A stretch of DNA of 64,000 bases from Brachycybe producta. Its lineage: Eukaryota; Arthropoda; Diplopoda; Playtdesmida; Andrognathidae. Below the pieces are notes generated by a model. The model did not search any database, was not told the origin of the DNA, and was given only the letters and a program-made list of their open reading frames with translations. The stretch spans positions 3,379,058 to 3,443,057 of the forward strand of contig JAUPFP010000026.1 in NCBI GenBank assembly GCA_036925085.1, given 5' to 3'. Shown here one piece after another: positions 11,901-26,400 of this stretch (position 1 is its first letter; each line of letters starts with the position of its first letter). Made by a program: the position numbers and the translations under genes.

Positions 11901-14900
11901 TTTCATCTTCGCTGCTAAGAAATTCGATCCAATTAGCAAATTCCTCCTGCCACTTCTTGTCTAAGCCTGACTAAATATATATATTTTTTAAAATTTATTA
12001 AATTATTGAAAGGACTTCTTTCTACTCTTATCACATGCGCATTACTCTTGCAACGTCTTTTGAAAAACTTAGCACGATAAGAGCGTAAGTGACGGCTACG
12101 ATTCCAATTATTTGTATTTGTCATGAAGATCACTGTTTGAACTTTTGTCAATTTCTTTCTTGAAAGTATATACGTCCATGTGTAACATTTTTTGTCGCAC
12201 CGTTAAGCTAGAAATTGTCACCGCTACAACTGAGGCAAATTTCACTTCGGTACGTTATGCGCGGTTCGCGAGTTTTTAGCGTGACGGACAAACACAAACT
12301 TTCTGTTTTATATTTAAGATAAATCTGATTCATAATTCATAATTTAAAAAAAAAAGGTCGGATTTTTTTTATTACTTAAAATAAACAAAAATCCGACTTT
12401 TTTTTTAAAAAAAATTATGATTTCGAAATCGAGGATTGTTAAAAATTCTTGATTTCAAAGTGCAAAATTTGGATTTTTTTTTTTTTTGTACACTGTTTTA
12501 CATAAGCAAGGAAAATTAAATTTACTGCACAAGATTTTTTTTATAGTCTAATGATATTCAACATTATTTTTCTACTTTTAACCGATAGTTAAGTCACATA
12601 TAACACCCGTTGTTCAAAAGCGGTCATCTGTAACTCCTAATCCTCGTGGACGCACCAGTCGATTGGCTGCTCTCGCTGCTCATATTAATAACTGGGAAGA
12701 TGATAGTCAGTCTCGAGGTACCGGTCCCATCCGAGAACAGCGACCTCCTCTAGAATCCAACTCAACTCCACCACATTCTAGCTGTGGAGGTTCATCTCTC
12801 TCGTCTTCTTCTGGGCCACGTACACTGTCTTCTTCATCTAGTGACAATGCCCCACCTCCTCCTCCTCCTCCACTTCCCGTTTCCGGTTCTCCTGTACAAA
12901 CTCCAAAGTTTAAGTTGATAGATAGCATAGTGCCCGCATTAAAGGAAACTTCGGAAGACCCACAGAAAAGCCGTGTCGTAAAGGTAGGATATTTGAAAGA
13001 AAATGCCTTTTTTTTAGAATTTTTTTTTATAAATTGGTTTGTTTGTTTTTTGTTATTTATAGTCTCCAAGTTTGAAATCTTCAGAATCAGTTAGCCAACA
13101 AAAAGGTCAGACTCCAAAGAAAGTTGTTTGGGACAGGGCAATTGTTGCCACATTGGTAAGTGATTTTAAGAGTTATTTTTCAGCAGTATCGTATCATATT
13201 ATATACTATAATACTGGATTCATCTTAATAAGCTTCTGACGTCAGTGTAGTTGACAAAAAATCTATGCTTGTCCCTACGATCTCTTATGGCTAGTACACT
13301 TCTTGATGCTTTGTTGCGATACGTTGTTCGATCGCGTCAATTGTGATTCAGACCAGCAGCAATGTTGAAATGTTTCTGGGCTGAATCGCGTCAGCTCAGA
13401 TTCAGTGTTTCTTGGCTCTCATCAAAATGGAAAACATTTAAACATTGTTTTGCGAAACATTTCATGGTGTGGACGTCTTTTGAAACATGAACAAAGAATC
13501 AAAGGGCTCAGTTTGCTTTTAATTATTAAAGAGTAGGCTTAAAAAAACATGTGGAACACTCAAAATACCGTTAGACTAATCGAGGAACTTCTGTATAAAT
13601 TGTGTTTGTGGGAAGTTATGGTCTTCTGACTTTTACAAAGGCAAATGAAAGAAATGAAAATTAGAAATCCTGCCCCATCTTAAAATTTCAGGGTGTCCAA
13701 AAGGCTTAAAACGAATGTGCTCTCATTTGAGAATAGCTTGTGTGCCCACCAATGTTTCTCCTTTATTTTGGCCAACTTTATGAATCACCGTGAAGGCCCA
13801 TATTGCAAGGGCCGCTTCCACTGGTGATATTTACATGGTAAAAGCGAGAAGGATGAATAGAAACTGAGTGTGGGTGTGGTCACAGAACAATGTTGCAGAT
13901 CTGAATCACGTCAGTTGCGATTTTGCCCCGCAACATTGAATCGGAGTATCCCCGCAACAAAGAATCCAGGTGTGTACTAGGCTTTAGATTAGCGTAGAAG
14001 TTCTTTTAACTTGAAAAAATACCCCGGTCTGTATCATTTCGTGTTACTTTGTTTCCGATTCACCTTGATAGTGACTCTTAGTGAGTGATGTCATCAATAT
14101 CTAACATCAAGAAGGGCGAAGTCTTTAGTTTATAAAAGTGTTTTTAACATTGCAGTTTAGAAAGTTATGTCACATAAATGTTTTGAAATGATAAAAAAAA
14201 AACAGACGATGTGGAAGTTTATAAATTTACATTTTAAAGTTATTGTATGCAAATTTATTGCGCCCCTCCCAGTGGTTTAATACTGTGAACAAAATTCCAA
14301 TCCGCTGTAGAATGTTTGAATGATGATGCTATCGAATCAGGTTTTCAATTTTCAAGAAATTGTACGAATTGTATCCTTCCATTTTATTTGCCGAGCTACT
14401 CGAAATCAGAAGATATTCAAGCTAGAAATGATTTGTTTATTTTAGAAAGTTAAGTGTTTCTTTGTCAGATCATGTTTATTACTAACAAGAAACCACAAAG
14501 ACAGTGAAACGAATGTAGCACGGCACGATGACGTTCATAGAAACTTGAAATGTTATTTACTAACTTATGACTATTGATATTGTACGGGTTTTTTTTTAAA
14601 GGTACAAGTTGACTACAATGGAGGTATATGTAGTTTATAAAATTTGTAAAAAAAAAACGTTAGGAAGAAAAATTGCATACTTGTTGTTTGTAGAACCAAT
14701 AATCGGTTAGGCTTGGATACAAAAGTGAAACGTCACCTGTTTAAGAGCGCATTTTCTGGCAAGTAGTAGTTTTATGTAGGTGGCAGGGTTGGCAAGGTTT
14801 TCTTTATTAGTGGTTTAAACCACAGTTTAAACATGTTTTAAACTGGGTTGGGCGAAACATGTTTAACCCATTTTGGGTTTTTTCAATTTTACATGGAATT

Positions 14901-17900
14901 TTAAATTTTTTTTAAAACTTTGACCGTTTTTGAGGTTTTTTTTTAGACCCGTTAAGTTTTCCTAAGGCACTTTTACTATATTTTAGAGGATTTAATTTTT
15001 TTTTTTTTTTTTTTCAATTTTTGTCCGTTTTTGGAAAAAAAATCTAAGCTTTGAATTTTTTCCATTTTTTCGAATTTTAAAAATTCTTGAATCTTTGGCT
15101 ATTTTAAGCTTGTTGAGACTACTGAGCCCTATTAAGCCTTCCCGAGCGCTTTTTACTGTATTTTAATTTAAAGATTTTAAAAATTGGTAGGTATTTTTCC
15201 ATTTTTAAAAAATATTTCAAAATTACGTATTTTTACGAGCATATTTTAATGGATGTTTTTTCTTATTTGGGCATTCTCAATGGAGTTTAACATCAGAGTT
15301 AGAAATTGGCGATTTTGAAAACATATAATTTGAACCATCAAAACTAGACAACTTTAAATATGAAAAATAAACATATTGCAGCCGCGACTGTGTATTTTAA
15401 AAATTAACGTTTTTTCTTTAACATCGGGTCTATGGGCTCAATATAAACAAGATGCTATAGCGCTCTTTGCGGAGATTTTTCATAGCCATTTAAACATTTT
15501 ATGATGTAGCCTCTTATGGGGCCGGCTGTCTACTGCCCTGTTGATGACTGACGAGTCATAGCATTAATGGCTTCCCCATTTTTGTCAAGAGGTTTAACCC
15601 ATTTCAGCCCTTTTAAAATAGGCTATCACTCGGGAGTCTGTTGGGCCCTCCTGAGTTCATTTCAGTGTTTTTCAGGGCTTCTAGAAGACTTTTATTTTTT
15701 GCCTATTTTTACTTTTTTTTTTGAATTTTATGGGTTTTTATTGTCTTCGAAGTCTGTTGGGCCCTCCTGAGTTCATTTCAGTGCTTTTCAGGGCATCTAG
15801 AAGCAGGGCCGTAGTGATTTAAATCAAATGATTTTTAAAAAAATTATATTCACGTTTATTTAAACATTTAAATTATACAATAAAATAAAAGTCCGGTGGT
15901 AGTCCTTTCATTAAAGCATTGTTTTTTTTTTTGGAAGATATACTTGAGGAAGTGTACCCCCCCCCCCCCCCCCCCCCCCAATTGACTGGTGGAAAAATCA
16001 TTTTAAAAAGAGATACACACATATAAATAGTAATAGTAATCTTTTTAAGAGCCTCAGAGGTAAACTGTGTTAAGTCACCAAACCTATATTTTACAGTGGA
16101 GTCGTTTGAAAGTTTTTCTCTTCATTGATGGAATAGGACTTAACATGGTATACCACCATCTAGCGGCCGATGTGTAAAACCGTGGACTTAACTCTGTTAC
16201 TGCTGGTAGAACTTGACAAGCTGTTTAAAAACACGAATGTATGAAGATGTAAAATCGTGTTTTTTTAAGTGACAACCCAGTTTACCTCTTGAGGCACTAA
16301 TTTGCTTTGGGAACTGAAAAGGCTGCAAAGTTTGTGTTTATATGTTCAGAATGTTAAATTAAAAGTGCTTGAAACTTATTATTTTCATGTTTATTAACAT
16401 TTTTTTCTTATTTTGCAATTATTTTTTACTATCAACTTAACAATTAACAATGTTATTATTACTCATTTTTGCAAACATTATCATAAAAAATGTAATATTT
16501 CATATAAATGAAAAAAAAAAAAAAATAAAAAAAATCGGATTTAAATCAAATAAATCGATTTATTTGATTTAAAAAAAATCAGTCACCCTGATAACTAATA
16601 AAGCTAAAATATAATAAGCGCTGTAAAATAGCTGAAAAATTGAAGAAAAAAAATGTTAAAATAAATTAAATTCACAACTAATAATTATATAATAATAAAA
16701 AATAATGTTAAATGAAACAGGTGGGTTTTTATCAATTTCGTCTCGATGCAAATTTTTTCTCGATGCATTTTTTTTTGTTTCTTCTGAATATCACTTTTTT
16801 TAAAATATTTTTATGTATAATAATTGTTTTATACTGTATGTCACAAGCATAACAAATGAAGAAGTTGCGTTAATTTAGTGCCTAAATTTGTACGGTACAT
16901 AATGCACGGAAAGCATTTGAACTGTACGAACATTTACATTACGACCTTACTGCGACTTTCGTAAACGGTTACAAGTGCATACAAATACCAATTGCTTGAC
17001 TTTAGTTTATGAAAAACCTCTTGGTTTCTACGTATATGTGAAATTTTAATTACAAACTCAGTAGTTCTTTAATATTGGTCAATTCTTTTATCCAAATTAA
17101 TTGAAAACGTTTTACCAAAAATCCAGTATTGAAAGGTCAACACCGGGCTATTTTGTCCAGTAATACCGGTTCACCGGTAACGATAAACCGGTAATGGAAA
17201 CCCTAGGTTTCGGTTTTTTAATATCGTTTTGTACGAACTAATAATAAGCAAACAGGAATCTATTTGTAATGTATAATCACTCGTGTTTTACGTATATTCA
17301 AATTCTGAAAATCAGGCCATTGATTTAAGTATTTTATTTTTCTGTATGAAATGGTTTTGCAAAAAAAAAAAATATTATCTCAAAGCAAATTTGAAAAAAC
17401 GAGGTCTTTTTTGTATTAAAAATGGATTGTATATAAGATTTCTGTTCGTGGGACCAAACAAATTTTTTTGTGACAATTTCGTGTTAACCCGTTTTTCGTC
17501 TTAAACGAATTAAAATATATGAAAAAACCGTATCTTGATTGACGGGACCGAATAATATATAGGGTATTTCGTGTTATCTGATGTTTTTTGTTATTTTTCG
17601 TTTTTGTGTTAAAAAGTTTTCATTGTATTTTAATGAAGAAGAAAAATCGATTTGTTGAGATGGCGATTTCAGTCAATTATCGGATAGTTATTTTATAATT
17701 TTTTAATTATCTATGGCGAAAGTTGTAATGTGAGGTGGACAGACACTTTGTAAGGATGAATTTAAGTTTTTTTTTTTTTTTTTTTTTTTTTTTAGGAAGC
17801 ACAAGGATTCGTACAATCTCTATCAAAGTCGAAGTTAGAGTATAAATTTAAAGGGAATACTGGTCGAGTGACTACGGGAAAGAAAGGAAAGCCATCTAGT

Positions 17901-20393
17901 GACATCGACACTAGCAGTGAAGAGAAGGAGCTATCTCCAAAACACTCGTCTGAAGTTTCAGATTGTACTAAAAAACGTTCCGTAAAAGATTTGGCTAGAA
18001 AGTTCGACACACCTGTCTCAAATTGTAATTTATGGTCTGGAAAAGATCCGGCAGAGTTGCCTTTATCTGCCAGAGTTGCCATGTTTGAGAAATCCTCTAG
18101 TAGTTTTTTACCGGTGCCAAATAGGCCTGTTTCCGTTACAAATAGCAGTAACAATCAATCCCAGGCTGCTAATAAACCACAGGCAAAGTCTTTTATTACC
18201 CCACCAGCAAAAGAACAACGAAATCCGGATGTAGCTTCACTGTCACCGACGAAGGTCGGACAACATACGTTTGAAATTCAAAGAAAGCTTTTCGAAAATG
18301 CTGGTAAGAACTGGAAATCTAACGAAATAACAGCCAAAGTTAAAGAGGATCGTCAAAAGGACATGGACGTCGTACTGAACAGATGGACATATGGAAAGAA
18401 GATTTTAGAATCGAAGTCACCGTTCAACAACGGAGAGAAAGCGGAATACAGAGTTTTATCGTCAACAACGTCGTCAGATTCGTGTAACACAGAAGTTAGC
18501 AGCAATGAGAATGAATCTGCTACAGATGACGACACGGGCGACGAGAGCAAGTGTGAGTCGGTTAATTCTAAAAGGGCTCACGTACCATTGCCACCACCAA
18601 TGCCAACCATTTCATGTAAGTTAAGAAATCTTAAATACTTTATTGTAATTTGGGATACAGCCCGTTGATGTTATTCAAGTAGGACATTTCTTAATTAGTA
18701 AAGTAATAAATTATTAAATGTTTTGAAGTTTTATTCATTACATTCAGGTAAATACAAAATTGAAGTTAAATACCGCAAGCAAAGCCATGCAATGGATTCT
18801 CTGATATTTTTTTAGTTTTGAGTTACGCCTCGTTTTCACGGTGATAGTTCTTTCATGAGAGTAGCTGTCATGAAAGTTGCGATAGTTCACTCTCACGATA
18901 GCAACTGTCTACATGTCTTGAAGTAAACGTGATAGTTCTGTCATGACAGTGTGACGTCTAATTCACAGATATCATTGAATCAACAACAGTGTTGCCTCTC
19001 TTCTTCCAGAAGACAAATTTCACTACAAAGTGGATATTTCCCTACAAGCGGTCACTCAACAACTATTACTATTGCGACAGTACTATCAACTATATCTAGT
19101 CAAACGATAGTGTGATAGTGCTATCGCGACAGTGCGATAGTGACTATCATGTGGTCTGCACGATGATAGTTCTCGCGATAGTTGCTGTGATGACAGCAAC
19201 TATTGTGAGAACTATCTCACTAACGTCAATCAACTGACACAAGTCGAACCTGCCTAACAAATGATTGAATCACAAATTATTTTTCTTAATCTTGTAGTTT
19301 CAGCTGCTCAATCTCGTGTTCAAGAAGACGATGAGGAAGATGACGACGACGATGATGTTGATGATAGTGTGGATTGTGAATCTCATGATTCATACGATCG
19401 TCTTTCAGACCCGGAAGACCAGAGAAGGGCTGTTGAAAACGTGGAGAATGTTTTCAGTGAAATTGACAACTTGTCGACCGAAAGTGAAGAAATTGAAGAA
19501 CACGACATGTTGCATGTCGCAAACGAACAACTGGCTAATACGACGGATTTCAATTCGTCCATTTTGAAAGCGGCGTTTCAAGAAATAGACACTCACGGAA
19601 CGAAGGAGGTTGACGCTTTCAGTATAAGACGTGATGTCCACCCAACAGCAATATCGGAGGTACAAAATGAAGATTTCTAAATGTTCATTCACATCAAATC
19701 ACATGATTTTTTTCCATACCTTTAGTACGATTTTTATTCACAATTAGTAGTAAATTTGAAATGTGATTTTCACGTGTGAAATTTTGTGTTCTTAATCTCG
19801 GAACTTGTTTTAGTTGTTTGTTTTAATTTGCGAAGGGTCACAGTGTTCAAGGTGAATATGTGTGACAAGTGTACGCTTCATGTGTACCGGAATTAAGACT
19901 TCCCGTTGTACAGGGTCTAGCAGTGGGATCACAGATTTTGGCACTTTAATCTGGGTTAAATTTTTCCGATTTATTTTAATAACGAACTGGAACATATTTT
20001 TATTAGCATTGCTGCGAAATATTTTCTTACAATTACTGACGGGGTTTATTGATTTAAATTAGAAATTTTAGTTAACTAAACTTTTAGTTAGCTAATTTTT
20101 CTAGTCAACTAAAAATTTATTAGTCTAAATATAAAATTACTCAACTAAAATGACCTTTTAATTTTAGTTATGTCTTGCATATAAGTATTGTTAGGGATGT
20201 TATACGATTAGTAAATGAGGAGTTATTTGCTTTTACTAATTTGATTAATTATTCATTATAGGTTAATACAATTTTAGTTGCTCGTCTCTAGTTTTTATAT
20301 AAATTGTTTAATAAATAATGAATAGTTATTCAAATTGCACATTCTCTAAGTATATAATGCATTTTTTGTTTCCTTTGGTTAAGGTGTATTTTA

Positions 20394-20426
<33 letters not shown>

Positions 20427-23400
20427 GGAACTTTTATTGGTATTGTACGTGATAAACAAACTTTTAGAAATGTTAGGTGTCACTTGAAGGTTTCAACTTT
20501 TCGAAGGTTGTTTTTGGACGTAATAAAAAATAAAAAAAACGTTTCATACTACAAAATTAATTTAATCGACAAATTAAAATTCATTTAATTCTGGAAATAT
20601 TCTTTTCATATTTTTCTTTCTAGGTCAGTAAATATTCACAATCTCGTTCAGCCAGCGTCGATTATGTTTCTGATGTGGTGAAGGAAGAATTGCCTTTGAT
20701 GCACACTGTCAGTTTCTACCGACGACAAAAAGAAGTCAATAAAACTCCAATTAAAGTTATCGTTCGGAAAGAAGACGTTTCGTCTCCTACATCACCTCGA
20801 TCTCCATCTTACGGTATATTTTCTTCAACTGGTAGTGATGAATTTCGTGCGTTTATCCAAGACAAAATCAAAGTATAGTAGAGATAATTTATCGCGATTC
20901 GTGTAATTAAAAAACTTAGTCGTATTTTATTTCTTAGGAGCTCCAAGAAGATGCAAATGCTCAACTTATAATTATGAGTCAAGCGAGCCAGGCTTTGAAT
21001 TTGTGTCGTTCAACGGCAGAGTTTCACGGATCTGCAGAACAGATCGAAGGAGAAAGACTGCTACTTATTTCCTGTAATAAGCATACGGCTTTTATTTCTG
21101 TGTTTTTTAATGACTTTTGTTTATCATAGCACAAAGGAGACAGGCTTGTCTCAATGAGATTCAGCGCTTAAAGACGGAAGGTGCTCTAGGCGACGTTTCG
21201 GCAAATGGATCCGTTATGAACAAGGGATCTCTAACACTTGGCGAAATGAAGTTATCGTTAAAGAAGGAATTCTTGGCGCAGACAGATAGTGGCAAATCAG
21301 GTTAGTCTACATTTTATAATTTTGTTCATTTTTAATGTGTTCTTATTTTTTAATACGCAACAATATTGAAACATTAAAAAAACCGTTTACTAAGGCTGTA
21401 CCGAGCCGATTTTTGCCGATTTACTGCTAATCAGCAAAAAATCGGATCTACGAACAAATGTTAACCGATTTCTGATCATTAACGTACTAAACAATTAAGT
21501 CCGCTCCCCCATAAAACGGCAGCGGTGGAGGGTCAATCAATTTATTACCAACTTTATCACTAATTCATCTTTAAAAGCAAATTGTTGTCTTGCCATTGCT
21601 TTGTAAACCCAGCTCGTATACCTGTGTGTACAGCCTACACTTTTTGTATCTGAAATCGGCTGTGAAACAAAATCCAGCAGCGAAAATCGGCATGATCAGC
21701 TCTGTTAAATCGATTGGCATGCCATATTTTTTTGATTTGTTCGTTATTGGCTCGGTAAAAAAAATGTGTGAATGGTACAGCCTTACCATTTACCATATAA
21801 AATAAAAAAAGCTCTCACTCATCATAATTTATAAATAAAAGAGGAATCGTGAGAAGTAATTTATTATAGACTGAAAATACAGTTGCCACTGATTTAGGGC
21901 GACCGCAGACGTCAGCTAGACAATCGGTGACGGACTAGATTGTAGTAAGGTCAGCGCACGTGTCCAACAATCTGTCAGATGTCTTAGGCTGACACAATGC
22001 AAGTGCACACGACCGTCAATGTGTCGGTGGTGTGGCTTGTGCCTGGATGTCTGACATCTTGCATGCACAACGTCCACAAACTATAAACTAAACCGCTCAA
22101 CTAGTTATAAGTAGTTCGTGTGTGCATCCACGGCCGTGTACAGGATCTCCATCCCACCACCGGCAATCGGGTCGGTGGGGAAAATGGAACATGTCCCTTT
22201 TTTTTTGTCGGTCCGTCTATGTAATCGGCCATCTGCGTTGCCTTGTATGGAGCCATACTGTTTATTCTCAGCGACTAAACTGTCTGCCACCGATTGTCTG
22301 TCGTAGCCATCAAGGGTTTTTTCTAGAGGTGGGACGAATCTTAAACTTCCTCGAATCTTTTATATAAGAATCCTATATTATTCATTAAGAAGATACAAAT
22401 AAATGAAATAATATTAGATATTAAATTATTAATAATAAAAAACAGTGTCGCCAAAAGGTGATGATATTGGTGATCCAGGGTACCACCCAAATTGGAAAAA
22501 TCGCCGTTTTTGTTTGTTAGTGAACGCTTTTATCGGATGTAAATGGAGTTAAAACTAATTTTACCAAAGTTTTTAACAGTTGTTTTAAGGTTAGGATTCG
22601 AAAGACGAAAAAAAGCGCGAAGATTCGAATTTTCGAATCTCGAATATTTTTCAAGATTCACGGGATTCGAATGGCACATCCCTAGTTTTTTTCGTATATG
22701 AAAAGTTTTAAAAAGATAAAATATCAAAGAAAATGTGGAAAATGAGGTCTTAAATTTTGTTCTAATTCAAGAAAGATTGTAAATACATTTTTATTTATAT
22801 TTTCTTTTCATGAAAGAAGAAATTTTCGGGTTTTCTTTCTTAATTGAGGCCTGTGTTTATTCTGTTTGACCTGTTATTTGATTATCAATTATTTTCAATT
22901 TTTTCAGGTGAATTTGTTCATTATTTTGTTTGTTTGGTGAAGCACCGTGGACAAGTCATCGCCACCCAGATGGTGTCCACTTTAGATGGCATTTCTGCTG
23001 GTGCTTTTCATCTACCAAATCTTATCAATGTTCGAGATCTCGATCACGATTTCAACGTACTGTTTGAAGTATATGGCTTGCAAACAAATCGAGAAAATCT
23101 AAGCAAGGGCAAAAAAACCCTCTCCAGCAGAAAGGTATTTTTGTAGGTTGAGTCGTAGGTCGTTTCAGTTATATTTTTTCAACGTTATCGGCTTTTACAG
23201 GAAAAGAGCAAGTTGACATTAACTCCAAAAAAGCGTGCATCAAAGCAAGATTCACGTATGACTTCGCCTGCCATACAAAGTCCTGGAGGTCCTTCAGCCA
23301 TTTGTACGTCGAGTTTTTCTATGATTGGCTTCACAATGATCAACATTAAATCGTTGCAACGTAAACAGTGGACTCTCGAGAAGGTGGGAAGCAACTAGAA

Positions 23401-26400
23401 TTACTTATTGTGTTTTATCATTTTACTTGTTGTTAATTTCAATAGTTAAATGAATACAGTTGCTTTTATTGCATTTCTTTGAGCAAGTTAGCGAATGTGA
23501 TGAGTGTGCACGATATGATTAAATTAGTATGCTTGCTTACTATTAATTAAATTACTAATTAATTGTAAGTATTTGTGATTTATAACAAAAACTTTAAAAG
23601 TTGAAAATTAGTAATTCTTGAAATTCACTAGTCACTTGGCAAAATTACCAATTTTGGTTTAAATCTGCACATTGACTAGTGTTAAGAAATGTGCAAAATA
23701 TGTAAAGGGATAACTTGTCATCTGGTTGGTCTGTTTTTCTAGGCATTATGCAAATTAATTGAAATAGAATTGGTAATTGAAATTACCGTTTTGAAGATAT
23801 GAATAAATGGAATAATACTAAATATTAAATTATTAATAATAAAAAAAAAAACAGTGTGGCACTCAGGATCGCCACAAGATGTGATATTGGTGATCCGGAT
23901 ACCACTGAAATTGCAACAATCGCCATTTTTTGTTAGTGAACGCTTCTATTGGACTTCAGTGGAGTTAAAACTAATTTTTACGAAAGCTTTTAACAGTTTT
24001 TTTAAGGTTAAGATTCAAAAAATGAAAAAAAAAGCGCAAAGATTCAAGTTTTCGAATCTCGAATATTTTTTCATGATTCGCAGGATTCGGGGATTCGTAT
24101 GCCCCATTCCCACTAGAAATGCTTTGTGTATTGGTTTACAGTTGAAATTATATTAAATGATTGATAAATGATAGAGAGATGTGAATTAAAATTACAAGAT
24201 AGGCAAGCCACAATTGCGTATTGTCAAATAGAAATAAACATAAAATTAACTAAGCTAAGGAATGAAAACAATGATTTACTTGAGAAGTTATGCAATTTTT
24301 TTTGATTAAGTGCATAAGAAAAGAAATTTGTTTGTGTTTGATAAATTAATTGCAGAATTGTGGAAATAGAAAATGGTTTGATGTTTCTTGCTACAAAGTT
24401 TTTAAGATGTTATATGTTTCTTTTTGTTTCTGTATGCGTTTATAAAAGGTTCCATTTGTTTCTCCGTTGGAAGGCAATCTCTTCATGAAAGTTCAGTGTC
24501 ACACAGATAGCCATATTGATGAGCAAGGCTTTTTGGTATTAATTGAAATATATACTAATAGTTTGGTAATCTTTTTTTGTGATGTTAACTAATATTGTTA
24601 TTTGCTTGTTTTGTTTTTTTAATTTAGACGATGTTTGAAGATGTTAGTGGTTTCGGAGCGTGGCATAGGCGGTGGTTTCATCTTACTCGGCGTTATTTGT
24701 CGTATTGGAAGTATCCGGATGATGTGAAGCGAAAGGTATGCAAACGGATATAGAATTAATGCATTTGGAGCATTTTAGAGTAACGCTGCTTTATTATTCT
24801 AAAATGTAAAATATGGAAAGTGTCGTGTGTATTCTTATTGCGAACTTAATTTACATGCTACGAAGCGGTCACTAAAAGGTAGTTGTAGTTTGAAGAATTC
24901 CTTGCTCACTGTTAACGGATGGCCAAATTTTCAATAGGAAAGCATGAGCGTTGTTGTTGTGCAAGATGGGTTTCGATAGTTATTAAGCATGTGTAAACCT
25001 TATTAAGAATCACGAAGTCGTACGGCCGTATTCTAAAACGTTACTGAAGCCAAAGTGAAACTTAAAAACTCCACAGACGGAAGTTTTGACTTGCATCATG
25101 ATTTAAGCTTAACTTTATTTTAAGGAACGTTTTAAAATACAGGGTTTAGTCCAATAAAAACTTCTTTTGATAAAACTTTTATGAAGAAATTCAGAAATGT
25201 ACACATTATTTTTAGAAATTGTGCTTTTTACACAAATTTATACTAACCTAAAAATCGTTTTATGCAATTATACAATACACATGTGGTAGAAATCTGAGCA
25301 GCCAAGAGTAATCTGCAGCGGCGGCAGCATCCTCTAGACTCTTCTAGAAGACTTTCATTTTTTTTGACAATTTTTACTTTTTTTAATTTGTGGGTTTTTA
25401 TGGTCCTCGGAAGTCTGCTGGGCCCTCCTGAGTGCTTTTCAGGGCATCTAGATTCTAGAGCATGCAGCGATATCAGCAATTTCATCCGAGTATCCTGCAG
25501 CCAGTCTCTTCACTATTTTAACAAGGAATTGTTAGAAAGAAACGAAAGAAAGCTGGGGGGGGGGGGGGGGGGGGGGGGTGTAAAACACTTTTTTTCAGTA
25601 ACCTGACCGATCCTAACCCAAACGAACCTAATTTATTTTCAAAGGGAAGAAAAAAGTGTTTTTTCTCCCCTTTCCAACATTCTTTCGTTTCTTTCTAACA
25701 CTTCCTTGTTAAAATAGGGGGAGAGATTGTCTGCAGGATACTTCGATGAGATTGCTGCCACAGCATGCTCTAAGGATGCTGCCGCCACTGCAGATTAGTC
25801 TGGGCTGCTTAGATTTCTGCTGCACCAGAACACGTTGCATTTGTTATTGGGTATCTTTGAGTTTTGACAATGCATTGTGCCTGCTGCAATTGGATTTTTG
25901 TCCCTCTGCCACTGGTCTTCTTGGCTTCTTGAGTACGTTTTCAAATTATATAAGCAAAAGCACTTTACATTATTACATACAGTAGATACCAAAATGGGCT
26001 TTCATCAATGAGGAAATCCCATCCCATCTTGTCCCGTCCTATTGGATGGGATAAGACTAAAGTAAAATAGATGGGATGTAGCCCTGATGGGGTGGAATGG
26101 GACCACAATTTGTTGTTACTTTCGTTCTCTAACAACAAACAGTATTAGGCCGAATACAACGCTGTTGTTATCAAATTTTTTTTATATAATTATATAAAAA
26201 AGGACTCGCGTTATATTCTAGGACATATATAATTACAGTATGTTTCACTTTTTTTCGAAAATCGTTGACGAAGAATTAATTGTTAATAGGTTAAATTCGA
26301 GAACGTGTTATATATTGCTTCCGATGATTGTAACAAACATCCAAAGCAATAATAGAAAATGCAATATCAAAAGGAATTTGTTTTAAAAAACCCTAGAAGT

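Larger units (their letters stand above)
9749..12588 (+). other. Anillin intron 3, packed with nested elements
   Basis: It holds a truncated TTAA foldback end, a three-layer nest of miniature elements (10246-11512), a degenerate GTGCGCATTTTT repeat (11662-11822) and an AT-rich hairpin near 12330-12420. A small exon restoring the exon 3/exon 4 phase may be hidden here; I did not find it. Confidence 0.6.
13156..17795 (+). other. Anillin intron 5 (4.6 kb)
   Basis: The intron contains a GGCTAGTACAC-type inverted-repeat element, half of a TTAA foldback, a direct-repeat pair, a hAT-like element with another element inside it, and a 27-T tract at its 3' splice site. About 14.0-15.2 kb and 16.6-17.7 kb are AT-rich with nothing I can name. 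Confidence 0.6.

Noticed and set aside
12707..13069. 120-codon frame opposite anillin exon 4
   Set aside because: It is the antisense shadow of a Ser/Pro-rich exon and runs across the exon-intron border.
17792..18154. 120-codon frame opposite anillin exon 6
   Set aside because: Antisense shadow of a genuine exon; no family features.
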